A DNA stretch of 64,000 nucleotides from Polluticaenibacter yanchengensis. Its GTDB lineage: Bacteria; Bacteroidota; Bacteroidia; Chitinophagales; Chitinophagaceae. The notes under the pieces were generated by a model, which worked only from the letters and a program-made list of their open reading frames with translations, was not told the DNA's origin and did not search any database. The DNA lies in NCBI GenBank assembly GCA_027854065.1, contig JAQGEF010000006.1:62001-126000 (forward strand), written 5' to 3'. Positions within the stretch are counted from its first letter, which is position 1. Every line of letters begins with the position of its first letter. This document shows positions 7,635 to 17,459 of this stretch, piece after piece. Both the position numbers and the translations under genes were made by a program.

Positions 7635-8900
7635 TTATGCCAGGTTGTTTAGAGCATTCTTCAGTTTCTCAAACATTTCTTTAATATCCTCTTCCTTGCA
7701 GGTACCAATACTAAGCCTGTACCACGGAGATGTTTTTTCTGCCCCGAAGCAATAAAACGGTACAATCGCCAGCCCCGCATTCGCTAATAAATATTGTGTT
7801 ACATCCTCTTGTGTAGATAAAACAGTTCCATCTGCGGTTTTCTTACCGGCCAGGTCAAATTTAATGGTCATATATATCGCCGCTTTCGGTGCCACTACGT
7901 CCACATCAAAACCGTCTGCTTTTAATGCGCTGAATCCTGCATAAAGTTGCTGCAATAAACTCCAGAGTTTACCCTTATACGAAGTGAAAAACGTTTCAAC
8001 TGCTGCTTCATTATTCAAAAAATCACCGGTTGCCTTTTGCTCAGCCATTGGCGCCCATGCACCTAAGTGGCTTAAGATAGCTTTCATTTTAGCAATAACG
8101 GTAGCCGGGCCGAGGCTCCATCCTACACGCACACCTGTAGCACAAAAAGATTTACTGATACCGTCAATATAAATAGTAAATTCCTTCATGGCCGGATTTA
8201 ATGAAACCGGGCTATAATGTTCTGTATCACCGTAAGTCAGCGTCCAGTACATTTGGTCAAACATCACATAGAGTTTCTTTTCATCTGCACCTCTTTTAGC
8301 ATTTTCAGCCACCACCATATCACAGATCTCTGTCAGTTCCTTTTTACTGATCGTTGTTCCGGTCGGGTTTTGTGGGGAACACAGGCAGAGCAAAGTGGCG
8401 CCACTTATATGAGGGGCAATTTCTGCTGCAGTTGGCATAAAGTTATTTTCCAGTTTGCTCGTAATAATGCAGCTTTCAGCACCCGTTAAATGTGCGTAAT
8501 GGTTATTATTCCAGCTTGGAACCGCATATATTACCTTATCCCCCTTATCTACAATCACCTGGAAAAGCGCATACATCAACGGACGTCCGCCGGCAGCTAT
8601 TTGTATTTCATTGGCAGCATAATCCATTTTAGCGTATTTCTTCACAAAGCCGGAAACAGCTTCTCTCAGGTAAGCTTCACCCTCTGCAGACGGGTAGTTA
8701 GTATAGCCGTTTGTATAAGCATCTTTTATATATTGTTCCAGTACTGATGGGATTGGGAAAACTTTCGGGTCAAAATCGCCAATAGTATAATTGTATATTT
8801 TTTCACCTTGTTTTACACGTTCCTTTATCATGTTACCCAATTTCACTATTTCGCTACCAATTAAGGTTTCTGCTATATAACTTAATTTCGGTTGTCCCAT
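7635..8900 (-). CDS. PLP-dependent class I/II aminotransferase (aspartate aminotransferase-like)
   Basis: The 421-residue enzyme carries the class I fold. Visible are the substrate-binding strand YPSAEGEAYLREAV (69-82), the SPQNPTG motif (175-181), and the PLP-binding lysine K250 in ISKSFCATGVRVGW (248-261). It should transfer amino groups between an amino acid and a 2-oxoacid in the cytosol. Aspartate is the likely substrate by similarity to Bacteroidota homologues, but specificity cannot be read with certainty. It is a single gene with its own -7 box and terminator. Confidence 0.9.
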   Translation of the reverse strand: MGQPKLSYIAETLIGSEIVKLGNMIKERVKQGEKIYNYTIGDFDPKVFPIPSVLEQYIKDAYTNGYTNYPSAEGEAYLREAVSGFVKKYAKMDYAANEIQIAAGGRPLMYALFQVIVDKGDKVIYAVPSWNNNHYAHLTGAESCIITSKLENNFMPTAAEIAPHISGATLLCLCSPQNPTGTTISKKELTEICDMVVAENAKRGADEKKLYVMFDQMYWTLTYGDTEHYSPVSLNPAMKEFTIYIDGISKSFCATGVRVGWSLGPATVIAKMKAILSHLGAWAPMAEQKATGDFLNNEAAVETFFTSYKGKLWSLLQQLYAGFSALKADGFDVDVVAPKAAIYMTIKFDLAGKKTADGTVLSTQEDVTQYLLANAGLAIVPFYCFGAEKTSPWYRLSIGTCKEEDIKEMFEKLKNALNNLA

Positions 8901-8922
8901 CTTATTGTATTTTTATGAGGCT

Positions 8923-8930
8923 CAAAGGTA
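8923..8930 (-). promoter_or_regulatory. Putative -7 promoter box for the aminotransferase gene
   Basis: The minus strand reads TACCTTTG, matching TAnnTTTG, 22 bases before the ATG at 8900. A convincing -33 element is not seen. Confidence 0.45.
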
Positions 8931-9110
8931 GTGTTTTTCACTAAAAAGCATCGGAATTATCGTTTAGGCACCGTAAATTGTATAAATAGCATGTAATGAA
9001 TAGTGCTATTATAAAATATGTATTTTCAATTATTATTGAGTAAAAATAATTTAACAGGAGTGGATTTTAAATAATTGGATAACGTAATTATTTATAATGT
9101 TTTTTTATTA

Positions 9111-9290
9111 TTTGGGCGTGCCCCTTTGCCACTTCTCAGGTGATATTTTCCATGGTAAATCTACTTTATTCTTTCCCGGCAAAGGGCCGGGCTATCCGTA
9201 AGTACTCCGCGGCGGCAGTGTTGGCAACTTAGCTACGCATTTATGAGAAATCCCCTGCCGCCTTGCGGGGTACTTTACTGCTATCCCTCA
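9111..9290 (+). repeat. Family A dispersed structured repeat, copy 2
   Basis: The interval 8901-9400 has no gene. It contains this element: head TTTGGGCGTGCC, an outer stem CCCTTTGCC (9122-9130) with GGCAAAGGG (9178-9186), then CCGGGCTATCC. The inner hairpin GTACTCCGC-GGCGGCA is closed by TGCCGCC-TTGCGGGGTAC (9256-9273), and the element ends CTATCCCT (9281-9288). The inner arms match copies 1 and 3 closely, while the outer arms differ but still pair. Confidence 0.8.
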
Positions 9291-9400
9291 CGCATAGATT
9301 AAGGTAACTAAAAGTACCGCAAATAAGACATGGTATTTACTGGTATATCTTTTTATAATTTAATTAATTTACAGCCGGGTATATAATCGAGCAATATTTT

Positions 9401-9952
9401 TTATCCCTCCTTGTCCTCCTTTACATCTGCTATCTTAAATGAATCGCCTTCTTTTATAATGGCAATTTGCCTCAGAAATTTGGTTTTAAAATCTAAGTCC
9501 TCAATAATGACATTAAACCATAAGCGGTTCGCTTCATCTTTCAAAAAATCGTAGCTGTTCACCACCACTTTGCCAAAATCCTGGGCCGATATCAGGAAGC
9601 CGGTTTGGATGCCGGAATACCTTGTGTCAAATTTATCCTTCCACTTTTGTTCAAAATCCAGGCGGTCCAGGCTTCCGTTAATACCCATATCTACGTTTGT
9701 TGCCTCTGTTTTATATTGATAATACTCTTTGGTCGTCATTGCTTCCATGGTAGGGCTGTTACTTTCAAAATGATTCCTGATAGCATCTATCAGCCAGGCG
9801 GCAGCCTTAGTCGTATCTCCAATAGATACTTTATTATTATTCGCCAATACTTTCTCCGTGCTTTCATCCCCCGGATTGTTGGTATTGTCAGATTCATTGC
9901 AGGCCATAAAGCCAAGAGCGCTCATAGTAAGTAAAATCAGGATTCTCATCAT
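9401..9952 (-). CDS. Putative lipoprotein of unknown function
   Basis: The 183-residue protein starts with a lipoprotein signal ending in the lipobox GFMAC (C18), followed by an acidic, Asn-rich linker. The remainder, about residues 40-183, looks like a small globular domain with alternating strands near the C-terminus (VVNSYDFL, LWFNVIIEDLDFKTKFLRQIAIIKEGDSF). That pattern resembles NTF2-like or lumazine-type folds, but I cannot name a family. It is monocistronic and lies next to a family A repeat. Confidence 0.65.
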   Translation of the reverse strand: MMRILILLTMSALGFMACNESDNTNNPGDESTEKVLANNNKVSIGDTTKAAAWLIDAIRNHFESNSPTMEAMTTKEYYQYKTEATNVDMGINGSLDRLDFEQKWKDKFDTRYSGIQTGFLISAQDFGKVVVNSYDFLKDEANRLWFNVIIEDLDFKTKFLRQIAIIKEGDSFKIADVKEDKEG

Positions 9953-10068
9953 AATTATGGGGATTTAGTGTTGAAGTTACGTTTTTTGACATATAGTACC
10001 TACTTTCTGAGGTGAAATTCAAATGTCTGGAGTTATTATCTTAACTCTCAACTAACAAGTATATTCAG

Positions 10069-10076
10069 TAACTTTG
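10069..10076 (+). promoter_or_regulatory. Putative -7 promoter box for mqnC
   Basis: The sequence TAACTTTG fits the TAnnTTTG consensus 26 bases upstream of the mqnC ATG. No clear -33 element is seen. Confidence 0.4.
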
Positions 10077-10102
10077 TCCATCAATAAGATTTTGAAAAGC
10101 GT

Positions 10103-11227
10103 ATGAATTTAGCGCAACTGTATAAAAAAGCTCTCAATTTTGAGTTTTTATCAATAGACGAAGGAGTATATTTATTTGAAAATGCACCATTGGCAGATTT
10201 GATGGATATTGCCAATACACTGCGTAAAATACAGGTGCCGCATGGTAAGGTAACATGGATTATTGACCGTAATCTGAATACGACCAATGTATGTGTGGCA
10301 AACTGTAAGTTCTGTAATTTCTTCAGGATACCGGGTCATAAGGATTCGTATATTACAGATATGGACACTTACCGGGTAAAAATTACCGAAACCATCCGTT
10401 ACGGTGGCGAACAGCTGCTATTACAGGGAGGGCATCACCCGGATCTGGGCCTGGAATTCTACACCGATACTTTCAGGAAAATCAAGAATGAGTTTCCAAA
10501 TGTAAAATTACACGCGCTTGGTCCACCTGAAGTAGCACATATTGCCCGATTGGAAAAAATGACACACCAGGAAGTTTTAAAAGCTTTGAAAGCGTCCGGG
10601 CTGGATAGTTTGCCGGGGCCAGGAGCTGAAATATTGGTGGACCGCGTACGCCGGCTTATTGCCAAAGGAAAATGTGGTGCCCAGGAATGGCTGGATGTGA
10701 TGCACGAAGCGCATAAACTGGATCTCACCACAAGCGCCACCATGATGTTCGGTCATGTGGAAACGGTACGGGAACGATTTGAACATTTGGCAAAAATCCG
10801 TGAAGTACAGGCTAAAAAGCCGGAGCATGCCAAAGGGTTTATCGCATTTATACCATGGACATTCCAGGATGTTGATACTTTATTAACCCGTATTCGTGGG
10901 GTACATAATCTGACCACTTCAGAAGAATATGTCCGTATGATAGCCATGAGCAGGATCATGCTGCCGAATGTAAAAAATATTCAGGCGAGCTGGTTAACAG
11001 TGGGTAAAAGTGTCGCGCAAATGTGTCTTCATGCAGGCGCTAATGACTTTGGCAGCATTATGATTGAAGAGAATGTGGTAAGTGCTGCGGGTGCTCCACA
11101 CCGTTTTACCAGCAGAAGTATCCAGGATGCGATTCGGGAAGCAGGTTTTGAACCTCAGTTACGCAATCAGCAATACGAATTCCGCGCAATACCGGAAGTA
11201 ATGGAAGAGCAGGTAATTACCTACTAA
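10103..11227 (+). CDS. mqnC: Cyclic dehypoxanthinyl futalosine synthase (radical SAM)
   Basis: MqnC cyclises dehypoxanthine futalosine in the futalosine route to menaquinone, the respiratory quinone. The radical SAM cluster cysteines are C64, C68 and C71 (CVANCKFC). Family blocks follow: QLLLQGGHHPDLGLEFY, HALGPPEV, GLDSLPGPGAEIL, TTSATMMFGHVET and FIPWTFQ. These blocks favour MqnC over its relative MqnE. The length of 374 residues fits. No other mqn gene is in the window, so the pathway is scattered. Confidence 0.93.
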   Translation: MNLAQLYKKALNFEFLSIDEGVYLFENAPLADLMDIANTLRKIQVPHGKVTWIIDRNLNTTNVCVANCKFCNFFRIPGHKDSYITDMDTYRVKITETIRYGGEQLLLQGGHHPDLGLEFYTDTFRKIKNEFPNVKLHALGPPEVAHIARLEKMTHQEVLKALKASGLDSLPGPGAEILVDRVRRLIAKGKCGAQEWLDVMHEAHKLDLTTSATMMFGHVETVRERFEHLAKIREVQAKKPEHAKGFIAFIPWTFQDVDTLLTRIRGVHNLTTSEEYVRMIAMSRIMLPNVKNIQASWLTVGKSVAQMCLHAGANDFGSIMIEENVVSAAGAPHRFTSRSIQDAIREAGFEPQLRNQQYEFRAIPEVMEEQVITY

Positions 11228-11247
11228 GAAAGAATTTTATCATATTC

Positions 11248-11285
11248 AGCGATCAATAAAATGAATTTTATTGATCGCTTTTTTG
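11248..11285 (+). terminator. Terminator after mqnC
   Basis: AGCGATCAATAAAAT (11248-11262) pairs with ATTTTATTGATCGCT (11265-11279), followed by a T-run. Confidence 0.85.
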
Positions 11286-11305
11286 TTCCCAGTAGGCACA
11301 AAAAA

Positions 11306-11334
11306 AAGTCATTGTTGGTATTCAACAATGACTT
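11306..11334 (-). terminator. Terminator for the coiled-coil protein gene
   Basis: AAGTCATTGTTG (11306-11317) and its complement (11323-11334) form a 12-bp stem. On the minus strand it is followed by a run of T. It sits back to back with the mqnC terminator between converging genes. Confidence 0.85.
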
Positions 11335-11356
11335 AGTGAGAGGCTCGGAAATTATA

Positions 11357-12046
11357 TTATAGCAAGCCTGATGGTTTGTTGTTTTGCATGGCTTCCAGTT
11401 CCTGGCGTAAAGTAGAGATCTCGGCTGCTTTTTGCTCTTGTTCCTTTTTTAAATCGGCTACTTTTTGTTGTAATTCGCTAATTTTCTTTTCGTTACTAGC
11501 CTGATCATCTTGTAGTCCTTTCAGCTTTTTCTCAGCTTTAGCAATCTCTTCTAATTTCGCATTCACGCTAATATTATATTTTTTTAACTCGATGGTAGGG
11601 TTTAAAATATTCAATAAGTTACCACCTGGCTTTACTTCAGTAACACCAATAGCGCTGGCAATAGCACTGCTGGATTTAATTTTGCTGTCAGGAATTTCAT
11701 TTGGTTTAGTTGCAATAATATAAGCCAACGTCTGGTCTTTTTCCTTGCGGCTTTTACGTTCTGTTTTTACAAATATGTCAACAGTAGAAGTAGGGTCGAT
11801 ACTGCTTACTAAAATATTCCTGTACACTTTAAACCCGTTAATGTTTTTGCTTTTAACGTTTTTACCGCCTAATAACTCTACCAGGCTTTCTTCTACTACA
11901 TCTTCAGGAGCATTGTATTCTACAAGAAATCCCTGGTATTTTCCGCCATTGAAGTCAATAGTAGCTGGTTGAGATACTGCAGGAGTTGTTTGAGCAAAAC
12001 CATTTAAGCTAAATGCTGTAAATAAAATTAGTAGTAATTTTTTCAT
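11357..12046 (-). CDS. Exported protein with C-terminal coiled coil, unknown function
   Basis: The 229-residue protein has a signal peptide (MKKLLLILFTAFSLNGFAQ, cleavage near residue 19). An N-terminal globular part of about 30-150 follows, with strands such as GFKVYRNILVSS and STVDIFVKTE. A coiled coil at about 165-220 (KLEEIAKAEKKLKGLQ and following heptads) precedes a short tail. It should be periplasmic or outer-membrane associated. I know no function; similar proteins are hypothetical in related genomes as far as I can tell. It is a single gene. Confidence 0.75.
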   Translation of the reverse strand: MKKLLLILFTAFSLNGFAQTTPAVSQPATIDFNGGKYQGFLVEYNAPEDVVEESLVELLGGKNVKSKNINGFKVYRNILVSSIDPTSTVDIFVKTERKSRKEKDQTLAYIIATKPNEIPDSKIKSSSAIASAIGVTEVKPGGNLLNILNPTIELKKYNISVNAKLEEIAKAEKKLKGLQDDQASNEKKISELQQKVADLKKEQEQKAAEISTLRQELEAMQNNKPSGLL

Positions 12047-12153
12047 TTGAATATATTTTGTGTTAAAGATAGTTTGAAAACCAAAAGGGTTGCTTTATTA
12101 AATGAGAAAGTTAATAATACATTGTTATTTTTGTTAGCAAAACATTTGAAATT

Positions 12154-13656
12154 TTGTCCGGAGTTAAAAGTTTAGCCAGTCAGACCATGTGGTATGGCGT
12201 GAGTTCCATTGCTGCCAGGTTTATTAATTATTTACTAACGCCTTACTTAACATATAATTTTGCTAAAGAAGTTTATGGTGATATTACCGTTTTATATGCC
12301 GCCATTCCTTTTTTAACCGTTTTATTTACTCATGGTATGGAAACTGCTTATTTCCGGTTTTCAAATAACCAGGATAGAAGGCAGTCTGTTTATAATACCT
12401 CCAGTTTGTCCATGATCCTGGTAACAGCCTTGCTTTCTGTGTTCATGTTGTTCAATACGCAGTTTTTTGCCAATTTACTGGAAATGGGCAAGAACCCTGA
12501 ATTCATAAAGATTGCAGTACTTATTGTTGCATTTGATGCTTTAAGCGCAATCCCTTTTGCTAAGTTAAGACAAGATGGCCGTCCGATAAAATTTGCTTTG
12601 GTGCGTGTGGGCGGTATTTTGGTAAATATTTTCTTCACTTACTTTTTTATAAGCGTTTGTCCTAAGATGCTGGCGCAGAATCCTGACAGCTGGATCAGGG
12701 TTTGGTACAATCCAACCTGGGGAGTAGGCTATGTGTTTTTGGCTAATCTGATACAATCGATTGTAACGTTGTTATTATTGGGGAAAGAATTTTTAGGCTT
12801 TCAGTGGCGTTTTAATCCCACGCTATGGAAGGAGATGATGATATACAGCCTTCCGCTAATCATTGTAGGGTTTGGTGGCATTATTAACGAGACTTTTGAC
12901 CGGTTAATGCTGATGTGGCTGGCTAAAGATGGTCCGAATATGAGTGCAAAAGGGCAGGTTGGTATTTATGGCGCCTGCTATAAATTAAGTATATTGATAA
13001 CGCTGGCGGTGCAGGCTTTTAAAATGGGCGCTGAACCTTTCTTTTTTAAGGAAGCGGGTAATAAAAATGCGCCGCAAACTTATGCGCGGGTCATGAAGTT
13101 TTTTGTTATAGTACTTTGCCTGATGTTTTTGGGCGTCATGTTGTTTATAGATTATTGGAAACATTTTATTCAAAACAGGGAAATGTGGGCAGGACTTGGC
13201 ATTGTTCCGGTGTTGCTGCTGGCAAATATGTTCCTGGGTATTTATTATAACCTGAGTATCTGGTATAAATTAGGTAACCAGACTAAGAAAGGTGCCTATA
13301 TCACTTTGATCGGTTCTGCAATTACGGTTGTCTTCAACTTCATATTTATACCGTTATGGGGCTACTGGGCATGTGCCTGGGCAACATTCCTGTGTTATGG
13401 CAGTATGATGGTCATCAGTTATGTGTGGGGGCAAAAGCATTACAGAGTGCCGTATGCATGGAAAAAACTGACAGCGTATATTGTTATTGCAGTTGTGGCT
13501 TATTTAATTCACTTTGGAATAACCTCATTAACAGGCAGCCTGGTTTTATCTACCATTTTAGGGATGGTGTTGCTGGCATTGTACGCCGCTTTTATTTTTA
13601 AAATAGAGAAGGCTGAGTTTAAAAAATTACCGGTTATCGGTAAATACATTAAGTAG
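12154..13656 (+). CDS. Polysaccharide biosynthesis flippase (Wzx/MurJ-like superfamily)
   Basis: The 500-residue protein is almost entirely hydrophobic, with about 14 predicted membrane spans. Its N-terminus, SLASQTMWYGVSSIAARFIN, is typical of the oligosaccharide flippase family. It would move a lipid-linked sugar from the inner to the outer face of the cytoplasmic membrane. The start is taken as TTG at 12154, because the conserved N-terminal helix begins there and no upstream ATG exists in frame; the first in-frame ATG (12184) would cut into that helix. A TATTTTTG -7-like box lies at 12126-12133. No polymerase or glycosyltransferase is adjacent. Confidence 0.88.
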   Translation: MSGVKSLASQTMWYGVSSIAARFINYLLTPYLTYNFAKEVYGDITVLYAAIPFLTVLFTHGMETAYFRFSNNQDRRQSVYNTSSLSMILVTALLSVFMLFNTQFFANLLEMGKNPEFIKIAVLIVAFDALSAIPFAKLRQDGRPIKFALVRVGGILVNIFFTYFFISVCPKMLAQNPDSWIRVWYNPTWGVGYVFLANLIQSIVTLLLLGKEFLGFQWRFNPTLWKEMMIYSLPLIIVGFGGIINETFDRLMLMWLAKDGPNMSAKGQVGIYGACYKLSILITLAVQAFKMGAEPFFFKEAGNKNAPQTYARVMKFFVIVLCLMFLGVMLFIDYWKHFIQNREMWAGLGIVPVLLLANMFLGIYYNLSIWYKLGNQTKKGAYITLIGSAITVVFNFIFIPLWGYWACAWATFLCYGSMMVISYVWGQKHYRVPYAWKKLTAYIVIAVVAYLIHFGITSLTGSLVLSTILGMVLLALYAAFIFKIEKAEFKKLPVIGKYIK

Positions 13657-13768
13657 GGCATTGTCTATTCTCTTTTCTATTATTAAACAATATTTTACCG
13701 GGCATTGCGGAGCTCTAAACAGGCCGGACGAATGATGAGTTAATAATTTAAAATAGAGAATCACAAAT

Positions 13769-13804
13769 AACAAACGGTCAGTATTTTGTTACTGACCGTT
13801 TGTT
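13769..13804. terminator. Bidirectional terminator between the flippase and SMC-like genes
   Basis: AACAAACGGTCAGT (13769-13782) pairs perfectly with its complement (13791-13804) around an 8-base loop, just beyond the stop codon of the SMC-like gene. Confidence 0.85.
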
Positions 13805-13805
13805 G

Positions 13806-16800
13806 TTATTGATAATTACTGATAATGCGTTTTACTCTTGTGTTACGTTTGCCATCTTTTTCTAGTTTGTAGATATGGCGATAATCCAACGCGTTGGTTT
13901 CTGTAGGGCTACCGTTGATCAAAAGGATTTTACGGTCATTCGCAAAATCCAGGATGCCTTTAACGTTATTCGGATGCAGTTTACCAATCTCATCCATCAT
14001 ACAATGCAGCTGGAAATCTTTGAAACGTCCGCTGGCACTTTCTTTAAATACGTTCAGGAGCATAATGTTGATCATGGCTTTCACCAATACATCGGTACCC
14101 TCACTTCCCACATTACTCAGTTTTTCTACCCAACCGGTATCATTTTGGTTCTCTTCGATCCTGAATTTCAACTCAAATGAATCGGATAAGGTAATGATAT
14201 CGCGCTTATATTCAATAATGGCTTTGCTCAGTTGGTCCAGGAGACTTACCGCTTTTTTGTTTTTGGCCGTCTGGTCGATGGTGCTGAATAAATTAAGAGC
14301 CCCCAGATCATACGCATGCTCATCATTGAACTCTTTAATTTGTTTCAATGTTTGTACGACAGAGTTGGCAGAGTCGTGCAGGCGTAATTCAATTTTACGG
14401 ATGGCGCCCACAAAGTTTTTGCTATCAAAATCTTTGTTGATTTTGGTGATTACCGTTTGAATTTCCCCGGCTTTGCTTAAAAGGACATTTGTTTCTTTGC
14501 CCAGCAAATTAATGATGCCCGCAAAGCGCTCGTTAATTTGTTTCTCGAAAGTCTCCAGTTTGCTGTTACTGATAAATTCATTCAGCATCTGAGCGAATTC
14601 ATGGTATGCCTGGTTGTGCTGCAGGCTATCCGGGAATTTAAATACGTTGTCTTTGGAGAAATTACCTATAAACTTGGTAACGGCTTCTTTCAGTTTCTCC
14701 ATATAATCCTTACAACTATAGTAACAACTGTTCAGCTCGTCAATTAATACTTTACAACGTTTATCAGTTTTATAGATTTCTTTCTCCTCTTTGTACATTT
14801 CAATAATACCCTGCCAGGCATCTGTATGTTCAAAGTCGTTGAAAGCTTTCTGGTCTTCCTCGCTTTGTTTTAATTGTGTTTGTATTTGCTGAATAACGTT
14901 TTGCGCTTCTTTTATCTGTTCGTTAAACGCTTCTTTCTGGCGGTCGAATTTTTCCTGCTCCTGGGTGTACTGTTTATCCAATAAGCTTTTCCTTTCTTTA
15001 TTTTCGTCGGCCTTATCTATCAGCTCGCGTTTATCTTTATTATATTCAGTCACCAGGTCACGCATACGTTCTATATAGTTCAGTTCGTTCTGGATAAGAA
15101 CTATTGTTTTTTGAACCTCGGTAATGCGTTGTGTGTCGGCCCCGTTAGTTTCCAGGTCGGAATTTTGCTGCTCCAAAATAGCTTCACGTTTCGTATTGAT
15201 ATCGCTGGTAAACGCCTGTACATCTGCCCCGATCTGATGTTGCAGTTGTGCAAACTGTTCATCAATAGCATGAATCTTTTTATCAAGATCTTTTGCTTTT
15301 GCTTTTACCAGTTTTTCTGTGGCCAGTTCTTTCTCTTCTAATGCTTCTTTGGCAATTCTGAGTGCTTCTCCGGCATCGAGTAATTGTGATTCTATTTCCT
15401 GTACTACCCGCTTTTTTTCTTCATCAGCTTTCAGCATGGCATCGCGCAACTGCAATTTAGCCTGTTGCAGTTCATTGTTACGACGTTCCAGTAAGTACTC
15501 GTGTTCGGTGGTGCCTTCTTTGGCCTGTTTTACCAGGGGATTGTATTTACGGCGTAATTTATCCAGGCGGTCTTCTTCATCTTTACGCAGGCCAACCAAT
15601 TGTTTTTTTGCTTCGTAAATTTCTACTTCAATGGCTTTCGCTTCTTTCTGGTATTGGGCGAGTGTTTTTACCGTAATAGGTAATTCTTCCAGATGAAGCT
15701 GCACTCCGAATAAAGTAGCCGCATCACCAATTACTTTTTGCGGGCTTAACCCGGTATTGAATAATATATCTTCGCCTAATAGTTTACCAATGTTTTTTTC
15801 CCAACCTTTTTGGTTTTTATTCAACCAGCCGTAGAAGGAAGACTCGCTGTTTTTTAGATTTTCAGCAATATTTTCCAGTTTGGCCTGGTTTTGTGCCATT
15901 TCGGCTTGTAAGCGCTCCTGGGTGCGTTCTGTTTTTTGTTTTTCGCCGGCTTCGTCCAGTTCCCAGCGCTTTTGTAATGTCTCGCGCTGATTTTTAAAAC
16001 TGTCCAGCTTGTTCTCGGTTTGAGGGATACTTACGAGTAAGTCATTTATAATATTGTTGAGGTCGGCTATTTCTGTTTCGAAATAACGTTCCAGCTTAGC
16101 AGTATTGCGTTTTACCAGGATGTCCTGTTGTGCCAGTCGTTTGGCTTCTACTACGTCCAACGCTTCAGTTAGTGCGTCTTTATGTTGTTGGCGTATTTCT
16201 TTTACAATTTGTTCATACCAGGCGCGGGCATCGTCTTTTAATCCGGCATTTTGCTCTCTTGCCTGTAATAATGTTTCTTTTTTCTCGCTGGTATATACGG
16301 CCAGGCTATTGTCCAGGTTTTGGAGTAATGCTTCGTATTTATGACTGGCTTCGGTAAATTGGGACGTTAATAACTGGCTTTGTTTTTTCAGCTGATTGAG
16401 CTGGCTTTCCAGTTCCTGCTTTTTATTGACGCGCATTAATGCTTCGTCAATATTCTGTTTTGAATAAAACTCTGCTTTTTGCTTTGCTTTTTTTATTTCG
16501 TTGTCGTATATGCTTATTTCACCCTGGATTTTGTTCATTTTATTCCTGAAACGGGTTTCTGCGGCTTCTGCTTTTTCCAGTAATTCAGTTTTATCCACAT
16601 TGGCTTTTTCGCGTTTATTTACCAGGCGTGGTACATTCCGCTGTAAAAATCCGTAAGCCCATGCCAGGCGTTGGGCGATGCTGTTTTTTTCTTTTTCGTG
16701 GTATTGATACTGCATTTGAAAATGCAGGACATTTTCTGCCTGTTTTTGCACATAGGGCTGTTTAAAGATATCAATATCCTTGAGCTGCTCCTGGAAGTTT

Positions 16801-17459
16801 TTCAGGTGGTGGCTATGGTTCTGAAGATTTATTTCAATATTATCTTCATTCAAACTCATGATAATGGTTTGTTTAATGAACTCGGCCTCCAGTTTGCTAT
16901 TCAGGAATACATTCTGAATGGTGCGTGGTATATTCTGGTACTGCTTACTTTGCAAAATGGCATATTGCTCAAATTCATTTTTACCAACTCCGGTGGTGGT
17001 ATTTCCGTACAGGATATCACGGTACTCTTCATAGCGGTCTATTTTGCGTGAATAGACAATTTTCTGTGCATCAAGAATCTGTTTGGTCTTTTCCCAGTTT
17101 TCGTAAGCCACGCCTTCCGGGCTGATGAAAAAATCTTTGTTGTATGGTGCATTGATAAAGCGGAAACATGCTTTACCCTGCGATTTGAATGCAAGAATAC
17201 AATAAGGGCCGAATTCGCGATTGACCTCATAAACGAGGTAGGCATTCTGGTAAGGGAAATAGTATTCCGCAAAACTTTTCTTTTCTTTGGAAATACCCAG
17301 TTTCTGAGAATCCGCATTGTAGAAAAACAAAACGGCTCGGAGTAATGTGCTTTTCCCAACTCCTTGTGTACCAATAAAGTGCACGTTTCCATCTAATTGC
17401 ACTTCGGCATACTGAATGGTGGCACTATTTATAAAAACAACTTTATTTAAGTAACGCAT
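13806..17459 (-). CDS. Large SMC-like coiled-coil ATPase (MukB/DUF3584-like), orphan
   Basis: At 1217 residues this has the architecture of an SMC or MukB protein. The N-terminal Walker A is GTQGVGKSTLL (30-40). Very long charged coiled coils fill about 250-900, and the C-terminal Walker B is LHCMMDE (D1156, E1157). The ABC signature position reads GSEGT near 1118-1122 instead of SGGE, so it is degenerate. Such proteins clamp or extrude DNA using ATP. No MukE/MukF, MksG or Wadjet JetA/B/D partner gene is adjacent, which is odd for this group. Chromosome organisation, repair or defence are all possible. A small hairpin (17475-17494) lies in its 5' leader. Confidence 0.8.
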   Translation of the reverse strand: MRYLNKVVFINSATIQYAEVQLDGNVHFIGTQGVGKSTLLRAVLFFYNADSQKLGISKEKKSFAEYYFPYQNAYLVYEVNREFGPYCILAFKSQGKACFRFINAPYNKDFFISPEGVAYENWEKTKQILDAQKIVYSRKIDRYEEYRDILYGNTTTGVGKNEFEQYAILQSKQYQNIPRTIQNVFLNSKLEAEFIKQTIIMSLNEDNIEINLQNHSHHLKNFQEQLKDIDIFKQPYVQKQAENVLHFQMQYQYHEKEKNSIAQRLAWAYGFLQRNVPRLVNKREKANVDKTELLEKAEAAETRFRNKMNKIQGEISIYDNEIKKAKQKAEFYSKQNIDEALMRVNKKQELESQLNQLKKQSQLLTSQFTEASHKYEALLQNLDNSLAVYTSEKKETLLQAREQNAGLKDDARAWYEQIVKEIRQQHKDALTEALDVVEAKRLAQQDILVKRNTAKLERYFETEIADLNNIINDLLVSIPQTENKLDSFKNQRETLQKRWELDEAGEKQKTERTQERLQAEMAQNQAKLENIAENLKNSESSFYGWLNKNQKGWEKNIGKLLGEDILFNTGLSPQKVIGDAATLFGVQLHLEELPITVKTLAQYQKEAKAIEVEIYEAKKQLVGLRKDEEDRLDKLRRKYNPLVKQAKEGTTEHEYLLERRNNELQQAKLQLRDAMLKADEEKKRVVQEIESQLLDAGEALRIAKEALEEKELATEKLVKAKAKDLDKKIHAIDEQFAQLQHQIGADVQAFTSDINTKREAILEQQNSDLETNGADTQRITEVQKTIVLIQNELNYIERMRDLVTEYNKDKRELIDKADENKERKSLLDKQYTQEQEKFDRQKEAFNEQIKEAQNVIQQIQTQLKQSEEDQKAFNDFEHTDAWQGIIEMYKEEKEIYKTDKRCKVLIDELNSCYYSCKDYMEKLKEAVTKFIGNFSKDNVFKFPDSLQHNQAYHEFAQMLNEFISNSKLETFEKQINERFAGIINLLGKETNVLLSKAGEIQTVITKINKDFDSKNFVGAIRKIELRLHDSANSVVQTLKQIKEFNDEHAYDLGALNLFSTIDQTAKNKKAVSLLDQLSKAIIEYKRDIITLSDSFELKFRIEENQNDTGWVEKLSNVGSEGTDVLVKAMINIMLLNVFKESASGRFKDFQLHCMMDEIGKLHPNNVKGILDFANDRKILLINGSPTETNALDYRHIYKLEKDGKRNTRVKRIISNYQ

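Noticed and set aside
13806..17459. Wadjet (JetABCD) anti-plasmid system
   Set aside because: Only the large SMC-like ATPase is present; no JetA, JetB or toprim-type JetD gene is next to it.
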